Positions 8,547 to 16,444 of a stretch of 64,000 nucleotides of DNA are shown piece by piece. Each line of letters starts with the position of its first letter. Position 1 is the stretch's first letter. Source of the stretch: an uncultured Erythrobacter sp. GTDB lineage: Bacteria > Pseudomonadota > Alphaproteobacteria > Sphingomonadales > Sphingomonadaceae. The position numbers were made by a program, and so were the translations under genes. The stretch lies in the NCBI GenBank assembly GCA_947499095.1, contig CANMMR010000007.1, positions 1 to 64,000 of the forward strand, given 5' to 3'. The notes beneath the pieces are model-generated. The model was not told the DNA's origin and made no database searches. It was given only the letters and a program-made list of their open reading frames with translations.

Positions 8547-9809
8547 ATGACAGAGCTGGCAGAACAGGTGACACCGGAGCAGGCTAGGCCCACCGGCGGC
8601 GCGAACCGTATCGCGAGCCTCGATTTCATCCGCGGGCTGGCGGTGATGGGCATTCTTGCCGCCAATATCGTCGCCTTCGGCCAGCCGATGACGGCCTACA
8701 TGTACCCCGACGCCTTCACCGTGCCGCATAGCGCGGCGGAGGACTGGATGTGGGTGGTTCAGTTCGTCCTCATCGACAGCAAGATGCGCGGGCTGTTCAC
8801 CCTGCTGTTCGGGGCCGGCATGGTGCTGTTCCTCGAACGAGCGGCGGCGCGCGGGCAGAGCAGGTGGCTGCAGGTGCGGCGATTGTTCTGGCTTGGCATG
8901 ATCGGGCTGGTGCATTTCTTCTTCATCTGGCGTGGCGACATCCTTTTTCTTTACGCCTGCGCGGGCCTCGCCGCCTTGTTGTTCGTCGGGCTTTCGCGCC
9001 GCAAGCTGCTGGTGCTGGGCCTCATCGGCTATTTCGGCGGCGCGTTGTTCTACACCGGCATCCTCGGTTTCCTGCCGATGATGGAGGGCTCGCAAGAAGC
9101 GGCCTTTGCCGAAATGGCCGAGGACCTCGAAAGCGAGAAGCAGGCCGACCTGGCCGACGGGCGCTACGAAACGCAGCTGATCGGCGATGGCGATTACGGC
9201 GCTTGGGTGAACCACAACATCACCGAGCATGGTCCCGAGATCGGTTTCGTCCTGATGCTGTTCTGGTTCGAGACGCTGCCCCTCATGCTCGTCGGCATGG
9301 CAGCCTATCGCTACGGCCTGTTCGACGGAGGACTCGATCCGGGGCGGCAGCGCAACTGGGGCTGGGGGCTGTGGATCGTCGGCACGGCGCTCACCATTCC
9401 TGTGGCGCTATGGGCGAAAGCCGGGGGGCTCACCTACTACGGCACGCTCGCCGCGATGAGCGCGTGGTCGATGGTGCCGCGGCTGTTCGCCATCCTCGGC
9501 CTGCTCGCATTGCTGGCGCTATGGGGCCAGCGCGTCTCCGGACCGTTGGCGCAACGGGTTTCGGCAGCCGGGCGGGCGGCCTTTACCAATTATCTCGGGA
9601 CCTCGGTGCTCATGATGCTGGTGTTCCACGGCTGGGCGGGTGGCCTGTTCGGTCAGCTCGGCCGGACGGAGCTCTATCTCGTCACGCTTGCGACCTGGGC
9701 GATCATGCTACTGTGGTCCAAGCCCTGGCTCGAGCGATTCCGCTTCGGCCCGCTCGAATGGCTATGGCGCTGCCTGACGTACTGGCGGCTATTTCCCCTA
9801 CTGAGGTGA
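8547..9809 (+). CDS. DUF418 family multi-pass membrane protein
   Basis: This inner-membrane protein of about 420 aa belongs to the DUF418/YeiB family. The N-terminal ASLDFIRGLAVMGILAANI is typical. There are roughly ten hydrophobic segments, the motif RGLFTLLFGAGMVLFLERA, and a C-terminal half with FTNYLGTSVLMMLVF. The family's biochemical activity is not established. ATG 8547 is used because AGGGAG lies 6 nt upstream; an in-frame GTG at 8529 has no such site. It stands alone on the plus strand ahead of the iron-storage genes. Confidence 0.88.
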   Translation: MTELAEQVTPEQARPTGGANRIASLDFIRGLAVMGILAANIVAFGQPMTAYMYPDAFTVPHSAAEDWMWVVQFVLIDSKMRGLFTLLFGAGMVLFLERAAARGQSRWLQVRRLFWLGMIGLVHFFFIWRGDILFLYACAGLAALLFVGLSRRKLLVLGLIGYFGGALFYTGILGFLPMMEGSQEAAFAEMAEDLESEKQADLADGRYETQLIGDGDYGAWVNHNITEHGPEIGFVLMLFWFETLPLMLVGMAAYRYGLFDGGLDPGRQRNWGWGLWIVGTALTIPVALWAKAGGLTYYGTLAAMSAWSMVPRLFAILGLLALLALWGQRVSGPLAQRVSAAGRAAFTNYLGTSVLMMLVFHGWAGGLFGQLGRTELYLVTLATWAIMLLWSKPWLERFRFGPLEWLWRCLTYWRLFPLLR

Positions 9810-9832
9810 AACCCATGAGCGGGGGTTGCTAC

Positions 9833-9847
9833 TGCGAATGACTCGCA
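9833..9847 (+). promoter_or_regulatory. Fur-box-like 7-1-7 inverted repeat 1
   Basis: TGCGAAT-G-ACTCGCA is a 15-bp interrupted palindrome, 6 of 7 positions symmetric. It sits 43 bp before the bfd start and has the 7-1-7 architecture of Fur-family operators. Twenty-eight bp (centre to centre) separate it from a second copy. Confidence 0.6.
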
Positions 9848-9860
9848 TTACACCTGCTCT

Positions 9861-9875
9861 TGCGAATCAATCGCA
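9861..9875 (+). promoter_or_regulatory. Fur-box-like 7-1-7 inverted repeat 2
   Basis: TGCGAAT-C-AATCGCA shares its left arm exactly with the upstream box, with 6 of 7 symmetric positions. It ends where the bfd ribosome-binding site AAGGGA begins. The pair suggests iron-responsive control of the iron-storage genes. Confidence 0.6.
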
Positions 9876-9889
9876 AGGGATCCGCGCCT

Positions 9890-10078
9890 ATGTACATCTG
9901 CATCTGCAACGCCATTCGGGAGAGCGAGCTGCGACGCAAGGCGCTCCACGTCTCGGGCGATGCGCAAGCGTGCTATGCGGCGATGGGTAAGCAGCCAAAC
10001 TGCGGCCAATGTCTGGTCGAGGCGGATGCCATCGTCGAGGAAGAGCGCGAGCTGGGCTTCGTGCCCGCCGCCGCCTGA
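9890..10078 (+). CDS. bfd: Bacterioferritin-associated ferredoxin
   Basis: This 62-aa protein carries the Bfd-type [2Fe-2S] ligand set C4-x-C6 and C38-x2-C41 (MYICICNAI, NCGQC). Bfd delivers electrons to the haem of bacterioferritin to reduce and release stored iron. The start at ATG 9890 has AAGGGA 9 nt upstream and matches the conserved N terminus; an in-frame upstream start at 9860 would add ten unconserved residues. The bacterioferritin gene follows about 120 nt downstream, and two Fur-box-like repeats precede it. Family assignment is firm. Confidence 0.93.
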   Translation: MYICICNAIRESELRRKALHVSGDAQACYAAMGKQPNCGQCLVEADAIVEEERELGFVPAAA

Positions 10079-10171
10079 TCTTCCGCTACTGACAATCGCT
10101 CGCAACTGGCGGAATTCCGGCACTTTTTCGCGAGCACCCCTTGCCAATTCCTGCCCGACAGGAGCATAGGA

Positions 10172-10187
10172 TTGCGGTCCCCCGCAA
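10172..10187 (+). promoter_or_regulatory. Perfect 6-4-6 inverted repeat before bfr
   Basis: TTGCGG-TCCC-CCGCAA lies 13 nt upstream of the bacterioferritin GTG and next to its ribosome-binding site. It could be an operator or a translational hairpin. It does not match the 7-1-7 spacing of the boxes before bfd. Confidence 0.4.
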
Positions 10188-10200
10188 AAGGAGCAGGCAC

Positions 10201-10692
10201 GTGCAAGGCGATCCCAAGGTCATCGAATTCCTCAACAAGGCGCTGACCAACGAACTGACGGCGATCAACCAGTACTGGCTCCACTATCGCGTGCTGGCCG
10301 ATTGGGGCGTGTACAAGCTCGCCGAGTACGAGCGCCACGAATCGATCGACGAGATGAAGCATGCCGACATCCTCGCCGAGCGTATCCTGTTCCTTAACGG
10401 CCTCCCGAACTTCCAAGCGATCCACAAGCTGAAGGTCGGCGAGACGGTCGAGGAAATCCTCAAGGCCGATCTGGCGATGGAGATGGAGGCGATCCCGCTG
10501 CTCAAGGAAGCGGCCGAACATTGCCAAAGCGTGCGCGATTTCACTTCCGGCCAGATTTTCGAAACCATCCTTGCCAGCGAGGAAGAGCATGTCGACTTCC
10601 TCGAAACGCAATTCGACATGATCGCCCGGATGGGGCTGGAGAACTACGTCCAGCTGCAAAGCAAGTCGGCGGGCGACGGCGAGGCCGGCTGA
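10201..10692 (+). CDS. bfr: Bacterioferritin
   Basis: This 163-aa ferritin-like protein stores iron as a ferric mineral in a 24-subunit haem-containing shell. The N terminus (read from GTG) QGDPKVIEFLNKAL matches the family. ELTAINQYWLHYR supplies the first ferroxidase glutamate, HESIDEMKHADILAERI carries the haem-ligand Met and the Glu/His pair, and EEEHVDFLETQ the last set. GTG 10201 is preferred because AAAGGAG lies 9 nt upstream and the upstream in-frame sequence is not ferritin-like. It follows bfd, its reductase partner, and is probably iron regulated. Confidence 0.95.
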   Translation: MQGDPKVIEFLNKALTNELTAINQYWLHYRVLADWGVYKLAEYERHESIDEMKHADILAERILFLNGLPNFQAIHKLKVGETVEEILKADLAMEMEAIPLLKEAAEHCQSVRDFTSGQIFETILASEEEHVDFLETQFDMIARMGLENYVQLQSKSAGDGEAG

Positions 10693-10699
10693 GCAGCGC

Positions 10700-10912
10700 T
10701 CAATAGCAGCCGACTTCCCAGAAGGTCGCATGCGGTCCGCCATGCTTGATCAGCCGCGCAAGGCGCCGTTCTCCCTCCCACAGCTCGGCCGAGCCCTCCG
10801 CAAGATTGATATCGGTCACCAGCAAGGCCGTCCCGAGGTCCAGCGTGTCGAGCCTCACGTGGTGCAGTTCCCGCTCTCCGCGTGACAGGATCGCGATTTG
10901 GATACGGTGCAT
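10700..10912 (-). CDS. Small conserved-type hypothetical protein, 70 aa
   Basis: I do not recognise this 70-residue protein. It has no signal peptide or membrane segment. The composition is mixed, with HRIQIAILSRGERELHH at the start and a Trp/Gly/Cys-containing end (FWEVGCY). A good ribosome-binding site, GAGGAGA, lies 6 nt before the ATG, which supports expression. It converges on bfr with only 7 bp between stop codons. Confidence 0.55.
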   Translation of the reverse strand: MHRIQIAILSRGERELHHVRLDTLDLGTALLVTDINLAEGSAELWEGERRLARLIKHGGPHATFWEVGCY

Positions 10913-11029
10913 GGCGTCTCTCCTCGATTGGAGAACGCTTGCTGCGCCGCGTAAGATGAACGCCGGATAACCGCTTTTAGCTCGCCGTGCCGTAGCGTCC
11001 TTTGGCCGAGATCGGTCCGGAAATCGCGA

Positions 11030-11521
11030 TCAGTCGTCCCGCAAGTGCCGCTTCATACTCTCGCGATTGCGCTTTGCCGCGGTTTGCGTCTCAAGCAAGA
11101 AACTGGCGAGGCCCGCAACGAGCAGGCCCATCGTTACGATCCACGTGAAGGCCACTATCGTGCCCAGAGGCGCATAGACGAAGGCGCTGACGAACAGCAG
11201 CGCGATCACGATGCTGATGGTAAGGGCCGATGCGGTGCTGAGCATCACGGCGCGCTGGGCGAGGATGCGGCGTCTTTCGAGCGCTGGCAGTTCGTCGAGC
11301 AGGATGCCAGCACGGCCTTCCTCGTCGGCGGCCACGATCTTCTCGATCTTGTTGGCGACCCAGATCAGCCGGTTTGTCATCACGTTCATGATGGCCCCGA
11401 TCCCGGCGAGCAGGAAGGCAGGGGCAAGGCTCAGCTGCACGACCTGCTGCACCCGCAGAGTAGAGCTGGTCCGTTCGATCAGTTCGAGCCCGGGCAGGGT
11501 GGCGAGCACATCGAGCAGCAT
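11030..11521 (-). CDS. DUF2721 family membrane protein
   Basis: The 163-aa product has three hydrophobic segments: about 30-52 (LSLAPAFLLAGIGAIMNVM), and a pair toward the C terminus (TASALTISIVIALLFVSAF, TIVAFTWIVTMGLLVAG). A polar loop RRRILAQRAVML lies between them. This arrangement is that of DUF2721 proteins, which have no assigned function. The ATG shares its first base with the der stop (TGATG), so it is probably co-translated with der. The tail is basic and probably cytoplasmic. Confidence 0.82.
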   Translation of the reverse strand: MLLDVLATLPGLELIERTSSTLRVQQVVQLSLAPAFLLAGIGAIMNVMTNRLIWVANKIEKIVAADEEGRAGILLDELPALERRRILAQRAVMLSTASALTISIVIALLFVSAFVYAPLGTIVAFTWIVTMGLLVAGLASFLLETQTAAKRNRESMKRHLRDD

Positions 11522-12954
11522 CACCGCTCCCCGCTGTAATTGCCGCCCCCGCCCTTGTTGGCGTTGTAGGGATTTTTCGGGCTCTTCAGCACCACGCGCA
11601 CCGGCACGGCCTCGAAGCCGAGCTTGTCGCGAATTCCGTTGATCAGATAGCGCTCGTAGCTCTTGGGAAGCGCTTCCAGCCGCGTGCCGAACACGACGAA
11701 CCGCGGCGGCCGGATGCTTGCCTGCGTGATGTAACGCAGCTTGATCCGCCGACCCTTGGGCGCGGGCGGTGGGTTGGCTTCCAGCGCATCGTCGAACCAG
11801 CGGTTGAGAGCGGCAGTCGGCACGCGGCGGCTCCATGCCTCGCGCAGTTCAAACGCCGCGCCGAGCATCTGGTCGAGCCCCTTGCCGGTCTTGGCGCTGA
11901 CCGCGAACAGCGGCACGCCGCGCACCTGCGCCAGCCCTTCGTTCAGCGCCTCGCGAATGCCGTTGAACAGGCTGCTGGCGTTGTCCGCCACATCCCACTT
12001 GTTGATCGCGATCATCAGCGCGCGACCTTCCTCGAGCACGAGATTGGCGATCTTGAGGTCCTGCGCCTCCAGCCCGCGTGTCGCATCGAGCAACAGCACG
12101 ACGACTTCGGCGAAATCGACGGCGCGGCGGGCGTCGGCTACCGAGAGTTTCTCCAGCTTGTCGGTGACCTGCGCCTTCTTGCGCATGCCGGCGGTGTCGA
12201 TCAGCTTGATCTCGCGTGGCTCGCCGGTCTTCGGATCGGTCCATTCCCAGTCGATCGCGATGGAATCGCGCGTGATCCCGGCCTCCGGCCCGGTCAGAAG
12301 GCGATCTTCGCCCAGCAGCCGGTTGATCAGCGTGGACTTGCCTGCATTGGGCCGGCCGACGATGGCGAGTTGGAGGGGACCTGCGAGGAGCGCCTCCTCG
12401 TCTTCCTCGTCGATCTCGGCATCGATCTCTGCCGCCTCAGCCTTGGCGCCGATGATCGGCCACAGATGATCGAACAGGTCGGCGATCCCTTCACCGTGTT
12501 CCGCGCTGACTGCGGCCGGTTCGCCGAAGCCGAGCGAAAAACTTTCATAGATGCCTGCGTCGCCTTGTTTGCCTTCCGCCTTGTTGGCGACCAGCACCAC
12601 CGGCACTTTTTGGCTGCGCAGCCAGCGGGCGATTTCTTCGTCGAGCGGGGTCAGGCCGACACGCGAATCGAATACGAACATCGCAGCGTCCGCGCCTTCA
12701 AGGCTGACTTCGGTCTGCTTGCGCATCCGGCCGGGCAGGCTGTCGGGATCCTCGTCTTCCCAGCCGGCGGTATCGACGATCTGGAACTCCAACCCCGCGA
12801 TTTCCGCATCGCCGAAGCGCCGATCGCGGGTGACACCGGGCTGGTCGTCGACCAGCGCCAGCCGCTTGCCGACGAGCCGGTTGAACAGCGTCGACTTGCC
12901 GACATTCGGGCGGCCGATGATGATCACCGTGGGCTTTGATGGGGATGCGCGCAT
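11521..12954 (-). CDS. der: Ribosome biogenesis GTPase Der
   Basis: This 477-aa protein has two tandem GTPase domains and a C-terminal KH-like domain, the architecture unique to Der/EngA. G1 motifs are GRPNVGKSTL near residue 14 and GRPNAGKSTL near residue 203. NKAEGK and NKWDVA are the two G4 motifs. An acidic linker with DAEIDEEDEE joins the domains. Der is essential for 50S subunit maturation. The C terminus has a GGGG tail. DUF2721 follows with a 1-nt overlap; a divergent CHAP gene lies about 120 bp upstream. Confidence 0.97.
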   Translation of the reverse strand: MRASPSKPTVIIIGRPNVGKSTLFNRLVGKRLALVDDQPGVTRDRRFGDAEIAGLEFQIVDTAGWEDEDPDSLPGRMRKQTEVSLEGADAAMFVFDSRVGLTPLDEEIARWLRSQKVPVVLVANKAEGKQGDAGIYESFSLGFGEPAAVSAEHGEGIADLFDHLWPIIGAKAEAAEIDAEIDEEDEEALLAGPLQLAIVGRPNAGKSTLINRLLGEDRLLTGPEAGITRDSIAIDWEWTDPKTGEPREIKLIDTAGMRKKAQVTDKLEKLSVADARRAVDFAEVVVLLLDATRGLEAQDLKIANLVLEEGRALMIAINKWDVADNASSLFNGIREALNEGLAQVRGVPLFAVSAKTGKGLDQMLGAAFELREAWSRRVPTAALNRWFDDALEANPPPAPKGRRIKLRYITQASIRPPRFVVFGTRLEALPKSYERYLINGIRDKLGFEAVPVRVVLKSPKNPYNANKGGGGNYSGER

Positions 12955-13012
12955 GATGGCGCGGCAAGTGGCCCTTTAACTGCCGCATTGCAAGCGGATG
13001 TGCGTGGAAGGG

Positions 13013-13030
13013 TTAAATGCCGTTAACCAT
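13013..13030 (+). promoter_or_regulatory. Candidate CtrA sites upstream of the CHAP hydrolase
   Basis: The stretch contains TTAA, six bases, then TTAACCAT, which equals the 8-base CtrA half-site described in Caulobacter. Two further TTAAC copies occur at 12976 and 13053. The half-site spacing is 6 rather than the canonical 7, so regulation by CtrA is only a suggestion. Confidence 0.35.
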
Positions 13031-13075
13031 GTCGGGCAGGCTTGCCGTAAGGTTAACGGGTTAGGCAGCAGCGGC

Positions 13076-13675
13076 ATGAAACGCGCTCTTATCGCCATGG
13101 CCACGCTCGGCCTTTCCGCTCCGGCTCTCGCCGACGACAGCCGGGACTTCCGAGTGGATAGCGACTTCTCTTCCTCGGGAAGCGAACTGGCGCCTTACCT
13201 GCAATGCGTCCCTTATGCCCGCAAGGTCAGTGGCATCGAAATATACGGCGATGCGCATACGTGGTGGGGTCAGGCGCAAGATCGCTACGACACCGGCTCG
13301 ACTCCGCGCGTCGGCGCCGTCATGGCGTTCAAGCCGCATCGCAGCATGCGCCTCGGCCATGTAGCCGCCGTGAGCAAGGTATTGGACTCTCGCCGGGTCC
13401 TGCTCGACCATGCAAACTGGTCGCCGATCAACGGGCGACGCGGCCAGGTCGAGAAAGACGTGCTGGCGGTCGATGTCTCGCCAGCCAACGACTGGAGCGA
13501 AGTTCAGGTCTGGTATGCGCCGCTCGGCGCAGTCGGAAAGACCGCATGGCCGGTCGAAGGGTTTATCTATGCCGATCAGGTCGCGCAGAGGCGTGTGCAA
13601 CTCGCCCAATCCGGGAAACCGGCGAGCAAGAAAAGCTCGAAGCGCTTCCTCAGCGCGTTCGCCGACTTCCGCTGA
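13076..13675 (+). CDS. Secreted CHAP-domain cell-wall hydrolase
   Basis: This 199-aa protein has a signal peptide ending near ALA (residues 17-19), followed by a CHAP (NlpC/P60-like) cysteine amidase/peptidase domain. The likely nucleophile is Cys44 in LQCVPYAR, with His95 in LGHVAAV and DHANW downstream as further active-site elements. CHAP enzymes cleave peptidoglycan amide bonds. Only one catalytic domain and a short basic tail (ASKKSSKR) are present, with no separate wall-binding domain. Several TTAAC motifs precede it, suggesting cell-cycle control. It is divergent from der and convergent with the DUF3297 gene, with adjoining stop codons. Confidence 0.85.
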   Translation: MKRALIAMATLGLSAPALADDSRDFRVDSDFSSSGSELAPYLQCVPYARKVSGIEIYGDAHTWWGQAQDRYDTGSTPRVGAVMAFKPHRSMRLGHVAAVSKVLDSRRVLLDHANWSPINGRRGQVEKDVLAVDVSPANDWSEVQVWYAPLGAVGKTAWPVEGFIYADQVAQRRVQLAQSGKPASKKSSKRFLSAFADFR

Positions 13676-13960
13676 TTAGCCGGCCTTTGCGACCGGTGCG
13701 TCCTCGCCGAGGTCCTCGTACCAGGCTTCGACCGGGCCGTTGAGCTTGAGCGTGAGCGGATTGCCCTTGCGATCCATCGTCTTGCCGGCCTGAACGCGCA
13801 CCCAGCCTTCCGAGATCGAGTATTCCTCGATGTCGGTGCGCTGCTTGCCCTTGAAGCGGATGCCGACCCCACGCTGCAGCACTTCGGTGCTGAAATGCTC
13901 GCTCTTCGGATTGACCGACAGGCGGTCGGGCGGGGTGTCGTTTGTCGTGTCTTCGCTCAT
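13676..13960 (-). CDS. DUF3297 family protein
   Basis: This 94-aa soluble protein matches the DUF3297 family widespread in proteobacteria. It has a conserved core PDRLSVNPKSEHFS, a central GVGIRFKGKQR and EYSISEGWVRVQAG. No function is assigned to the family. There are no membrane segments or cysteines. The stop codon directly abuts that of the convergent CHAP gene. Confidence 0.85.
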   Translation of the reverse strand: MSEDTTNDTPPDRLSVNPKSEHFSTEVLQRGVGIRFKGKQRTDIEEYSISEGWVRVQAGKTMDRKGNPLTLKLNGPVEAWYEDLGEDAPVAKAG

Positions 13961-14016
13961 GCGATGCGCCGATAAAGCGCCCCGCGCCGAGCCGCAAGTT
14001 CAATCCGGCGCAGCAT

Positions 14017-14196
14017 TCAATCGGGCGGCGGAGGCGTTTCGATCGGGCCGCGACCCGGATTGTCGTAATCGGGGGACACCGGTTCCACACCGGGCGGCTC
14101 TTCCATCGGGGCTTCGTTCGGCGGGCTGTCGGGCGGCATTTCCTGCGGCGCGCCGGGATCGATCGTATCGGGCGAGGGGTCGGGCTGCGTTGCCAT
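14017..14196 (-). CDS. Tiny proline-rich acidic protein, 59 aa
   Basis: This 59-residue product is dominated by Pro, Asp and Glu (for example SPDTIDPGAPQEMPP and IETPPPPD). It has no hydrophobic segment, so it is probably disordered. AAGGA lies 8 nt before the ATG, which supports translation. It is followed closely on the same strand by nothing obvious and preceded by another acidic mini-protein 11 nt away, with which it probably forms a transcription unit. Function unknown. Confidence 0.55.
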   Translation of the reverse strand: MATQPDPSPDTIDPGAPQEMPPDSPPNEAPMEEPPGVEPVSPDYDNPGRGPIETPPPPD

Positions 14197-14207
14197 GGTC
14201 GGGTTCC

Positions 14208-14465
14208 TTAATCTGGCGGGAGGAGGGTTTCCGAGCGCGAGACATCCAGCCCCTGCTCACCCTTGCCGTCGCGCCCGCCGTCCATGGCAGGCTCGAGCGC
14301 TTTCTCGGTTTCGATATCGATTTCGTCAGGCGTATCGCGATGGTCGAGGGTTTCGCCCTCCGCTTCGCCGTCTTCTTCCATTTCGGCGGAAGTTTTCGGC
14401 TTCACATCGGGATTGACGACCGGGGGCGTCGTCGGCGGCACATGGGGTGTTTCGTAGTCGGCCAT
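14208..14465 (-). CDS. Small acidic hypothetical protein, 85 aa
   Basis: The 85-aa product starts MADYETPHVPPTTPP and continues with a Glu/Asp-rich middle (EMEEDGEAEGETLD). It has no membrane or catalytic motif and looks disordered. The start is set by a strong AAGGAG 8 nt upstream of the ATG at 14465; an in-frame ATG further upstream lacks one. It lies directly before the 59-aa Pro-rich gene. I do not recognise either family. Confidence 0.58.
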   Translation of the reverse strand: MADYETPHVPPTTPPVVNPDVKPKTSAEMEEDGEAEGETLDHRDTPDEIDIETEKALEPAMDGGRDGKGEQGLDVSRSETLLPPD

Positions 14466-14614
14466 GGGGATGGCTCCTTTCGCTTCCAACAACGGCTCGC
14501 CGCCGCTCCGCGTTCCCCCGTCCGTCGCCACGCTTGCGCTTGTCGTCGCATCGCTCTAGAGGCACGCGCCTACACGTGGAGGGCCCGCCCCTTCGCGCGG
14601 CACCGTTCGGGTTA

Positions 14615-14699
14615 GCGGGCGTGGCGGAACTGGTAGACGCGCTGGTTTTAGGTACCAGTATCGAAAGATGTGGGGGTTCGAGTCCCTTCGCCCGCACCA
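14615..14699 (+). tRNA. tRNA-Leu (anticodon TAG)
   Basis: This is a class II tRNA of 85 nt with an extra arm. The acceptor stem is GCGGGCG/CGCCCGC, the anticodon stem CTGGT/ACCAG, and the loop TTTAGGT gives TAG, which reads CUA and related Leu codons. The T-arm has GTTCGAGTC, then an A discriminator and encoded CCA. It lies 63 bp upstream of tig. Confidence 0.96.
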
Positions 14700-14762
14700 G
14701 TGCCGCCCCGGCGTGAAGCCCCGTCATCACTATCGCATTTTCGAAAGTCACGAGTTTCAACC

Positions 14763-16373
14763 ATGCAGATCAAAGAAACCGCCAATGAAGGCCTGAAGCG
14801 CGCCTATGCCGTCACCATCCCGGCAAAGGACATCGACGAGCGCGTCGGCAGCGAAGTGAAGAAGATCGCCCCGCAGGTCCGCATGCCCGGTTTCCGCCCC
14901 GGCAAGGTGCCGGCCAACCTCGTGCGCAAGATGCACGGCGAACAGCTTCATGCGCAAGCGGTCAACGACATGATCCGCGAATCGGTCGACAAGGTGATGG
15001 CCGACAACAAGCTGCGCCCCGCGATGCAGCCCAAGGTCGAATTCGGCGAAGGCTATGAGGAAGGCAAGGATGCCGAACTCACCGTCGAGCTGGAAATCCT
15101 GCCCGAGATCGAAGCGCCCGAGATCAAGGACCTCGAGCTGGAGCGCCTGACCGTTCCGGTAAAGGACGAAGCGGTTGACGAAGCCGTCCAGAACATCGCC
15201 GACCAGAACAAGAGCTACAAGGACGCCGCCAAGACCAAGAAGGCGGGCGAGGGCGACCAGCTGATCATCGACTTCGTCGGCCGCGTCGACGGCACCGAAT
15301 TCGAAGGCGGCAAGGCGGAGAACACCCCGCTGGTGATCGGTTCGGGCCAGTTCATCCCCGGCTTCGAAGAGCAGCTGACGGGCGTGAAGACCGGTGATGA
15401 AAAGACCATCACCGTCACTTTCCCGGACGACTATCCGGCAGAGCATCTCGCCGGCAAGGAAGCCGAGTTCGACGTGACTGTGCAGCAGGTAAAGGTCGCG
15501 ACCGAGACCAAGGTCGATGACGAGTTCGCCAAGAACCTCGGCCTCGACAGCATCGGCAAGCTGAAGGAACTGGTCCGTGGCCAGCTGGAGCAGGAAACCT
15601 CCGGCCTGACCCGCACGCAGATGAAGCGCCAGCTGCTCGACAAGCTGGCTGCCGGTCATGATTTTGCCGTGCCACAAGGCATGGTCGATGCGGAATTCGA
15701 CCAGATCTGGGCGCAGCTGCAGCAGGAAGCCGCGCAGTCCGAAGATCCCGAAGCCACGCTGAAGGAAATCGAGGACGAGAAGGACGATTACCGCAAGATC
15801 GCCGAACGCCGCGTGCGCCTCGGCCTGCTGCTGTCGGAAATCGGCCAGGCGAATGGCGTCGAAGTCAACGCCAACGAAATGCAGATGCTGATCCAGCAGG
15901 CTGCCCAGCAGTACCGCGCCGAAGATCGCGAGCGGTTCATGGAATACGTCCGTACCGAGCCGATGGCCGCCGCCCAGCTGCGCGCCCCGCTCTATGAGGA
16001 CAAGGTCGTCGACTTCCTGTTCGACAAGGCCGAAATCACCGACCGCGAAGTAACGCGCGAGGAACTCGAAGCCGCAATCGAGGCGGAAGACACTACCGAG
16101 GAAAAGCCGAAAAAGAAGCCTGCAGCCAAGAAGAAGGCCCCGGCGAAAAAGGCAGCTGCGAAGAAGGACGACGCCAAGTCGGACGAGAAGACTGCCGACA
16201 CAAAGCCTGCGGCGAAGAAGGCTCCGGCCAAGAAAGCCGCTGCCAAGAAGGCCGACGACAAGAAGGCGGATGACAAGAAGCCCGCTGCCAAGAAGGCACC
16301 GGCCAAGAAAGCTGCCGATAAGAAGCCGGCTGCGAAGAAGGCCACGGCCAAGAAAGCTGCTGCCAAGAAGTAA
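14763..16373 (+). CDS. tig: Trigger factor with Lys/Ala-rich C-terminal tail
   Basis: The product (536 aa) is the ribosome-associated chaperone and prolyl isomerase. The N-terminal ribosome-binding domain contains the signature [12 protein letters not shown] (about residues 38-49). The FKBP-type PPIase domain lies near 150-240 ([26 protein letters not shown]), and the chaperone arms follow to about 440. The last ~90 residues are an unusual histone-H1-like tail built from AAKKAPAKK units interrupted by Asp-containing stretches, absent from E. coli Tig (432 aa). The tail is highly basic and probably disordered. ATG 14763 matches the conserved MQIKET start. A terminator follows. Confidence 0.96.
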   Translation: MQIKETANEGLKRAYAVTIPAKDIDERVGSEVKKIAPQVRMPGFRPGKVPANLVRKMHGEQLHAQAVNDMIRESVDKVMADNKLRPAMQPKVEFGEGYEEGKDAELTVELEILPEIEAPEIKDLELERLTVPVKDEAVDEAVQNIADQNKSYKDAAKTKKAGEGDQLIIDFVGRVDGTEFEGGKAENTPLVIGSGQFIPGFEEQLTGVKTGDEKTITVTFPDDYPAEHLAGKEAEFDVTVQQVKVATETKVDDEFAKNLGLDSIGKLKELVRGQLEQETSGLTRTQMKRQLLDKLAAGHDFAVPQGMVDAEFDQIWAQLQQEAAQSEDPEATLKEIEDEKDDYRKIAERRVRLGLLLSEIGQANGVEVNANEMQMLIQQAAQQYRAEDRERFMEYVRTEPMAAAQLRAPLYEDKVVDFLFDKAEITDREVTREELEAAIEAEDTTEEKPKKKPAAKKKAPAKKAAAKKDDAKSDEKTADTKPAAKKAPAKKAAAKKADDKKADDKKPAAKKAPAKKAADKKPAAKKATAKKAAAKK

Positions 16374-16400
16374 GCCTTACGGCGGCATACAAAATCGCAA

Positions 16401-16432
16401 AGGGCGGCCGGATCGGATCCGGTCGCCCTTTT
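16401..16432 (+). terminator. Rho-independent terminator after tig
   Basis: AGGGCG-G-CCGGATC pairs with GATCCGG-T-CGCCCT and is followed directly by TTTT. It lies 28 nt after the tig stop. It also separates tig from the convergent antiporter gene. Confidence 0.88.
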
Positions 16433-16444
16433 GCTAGCGCGGTG

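Noticed and set aside
9814-9840. Eight-codon frame MSGGCYCE upstream of bfd
   Set aside because: It recalls the start of GFA-family proteins but stops at once and overlaps a Fur-like box; probably chance.
16102-16370. Tig tail taken as a DNA tandem repeat or CRISPR-like array
   Set aside because: The repetition is at protein level with varied codons; no conserved direct repeats with spacers exist.
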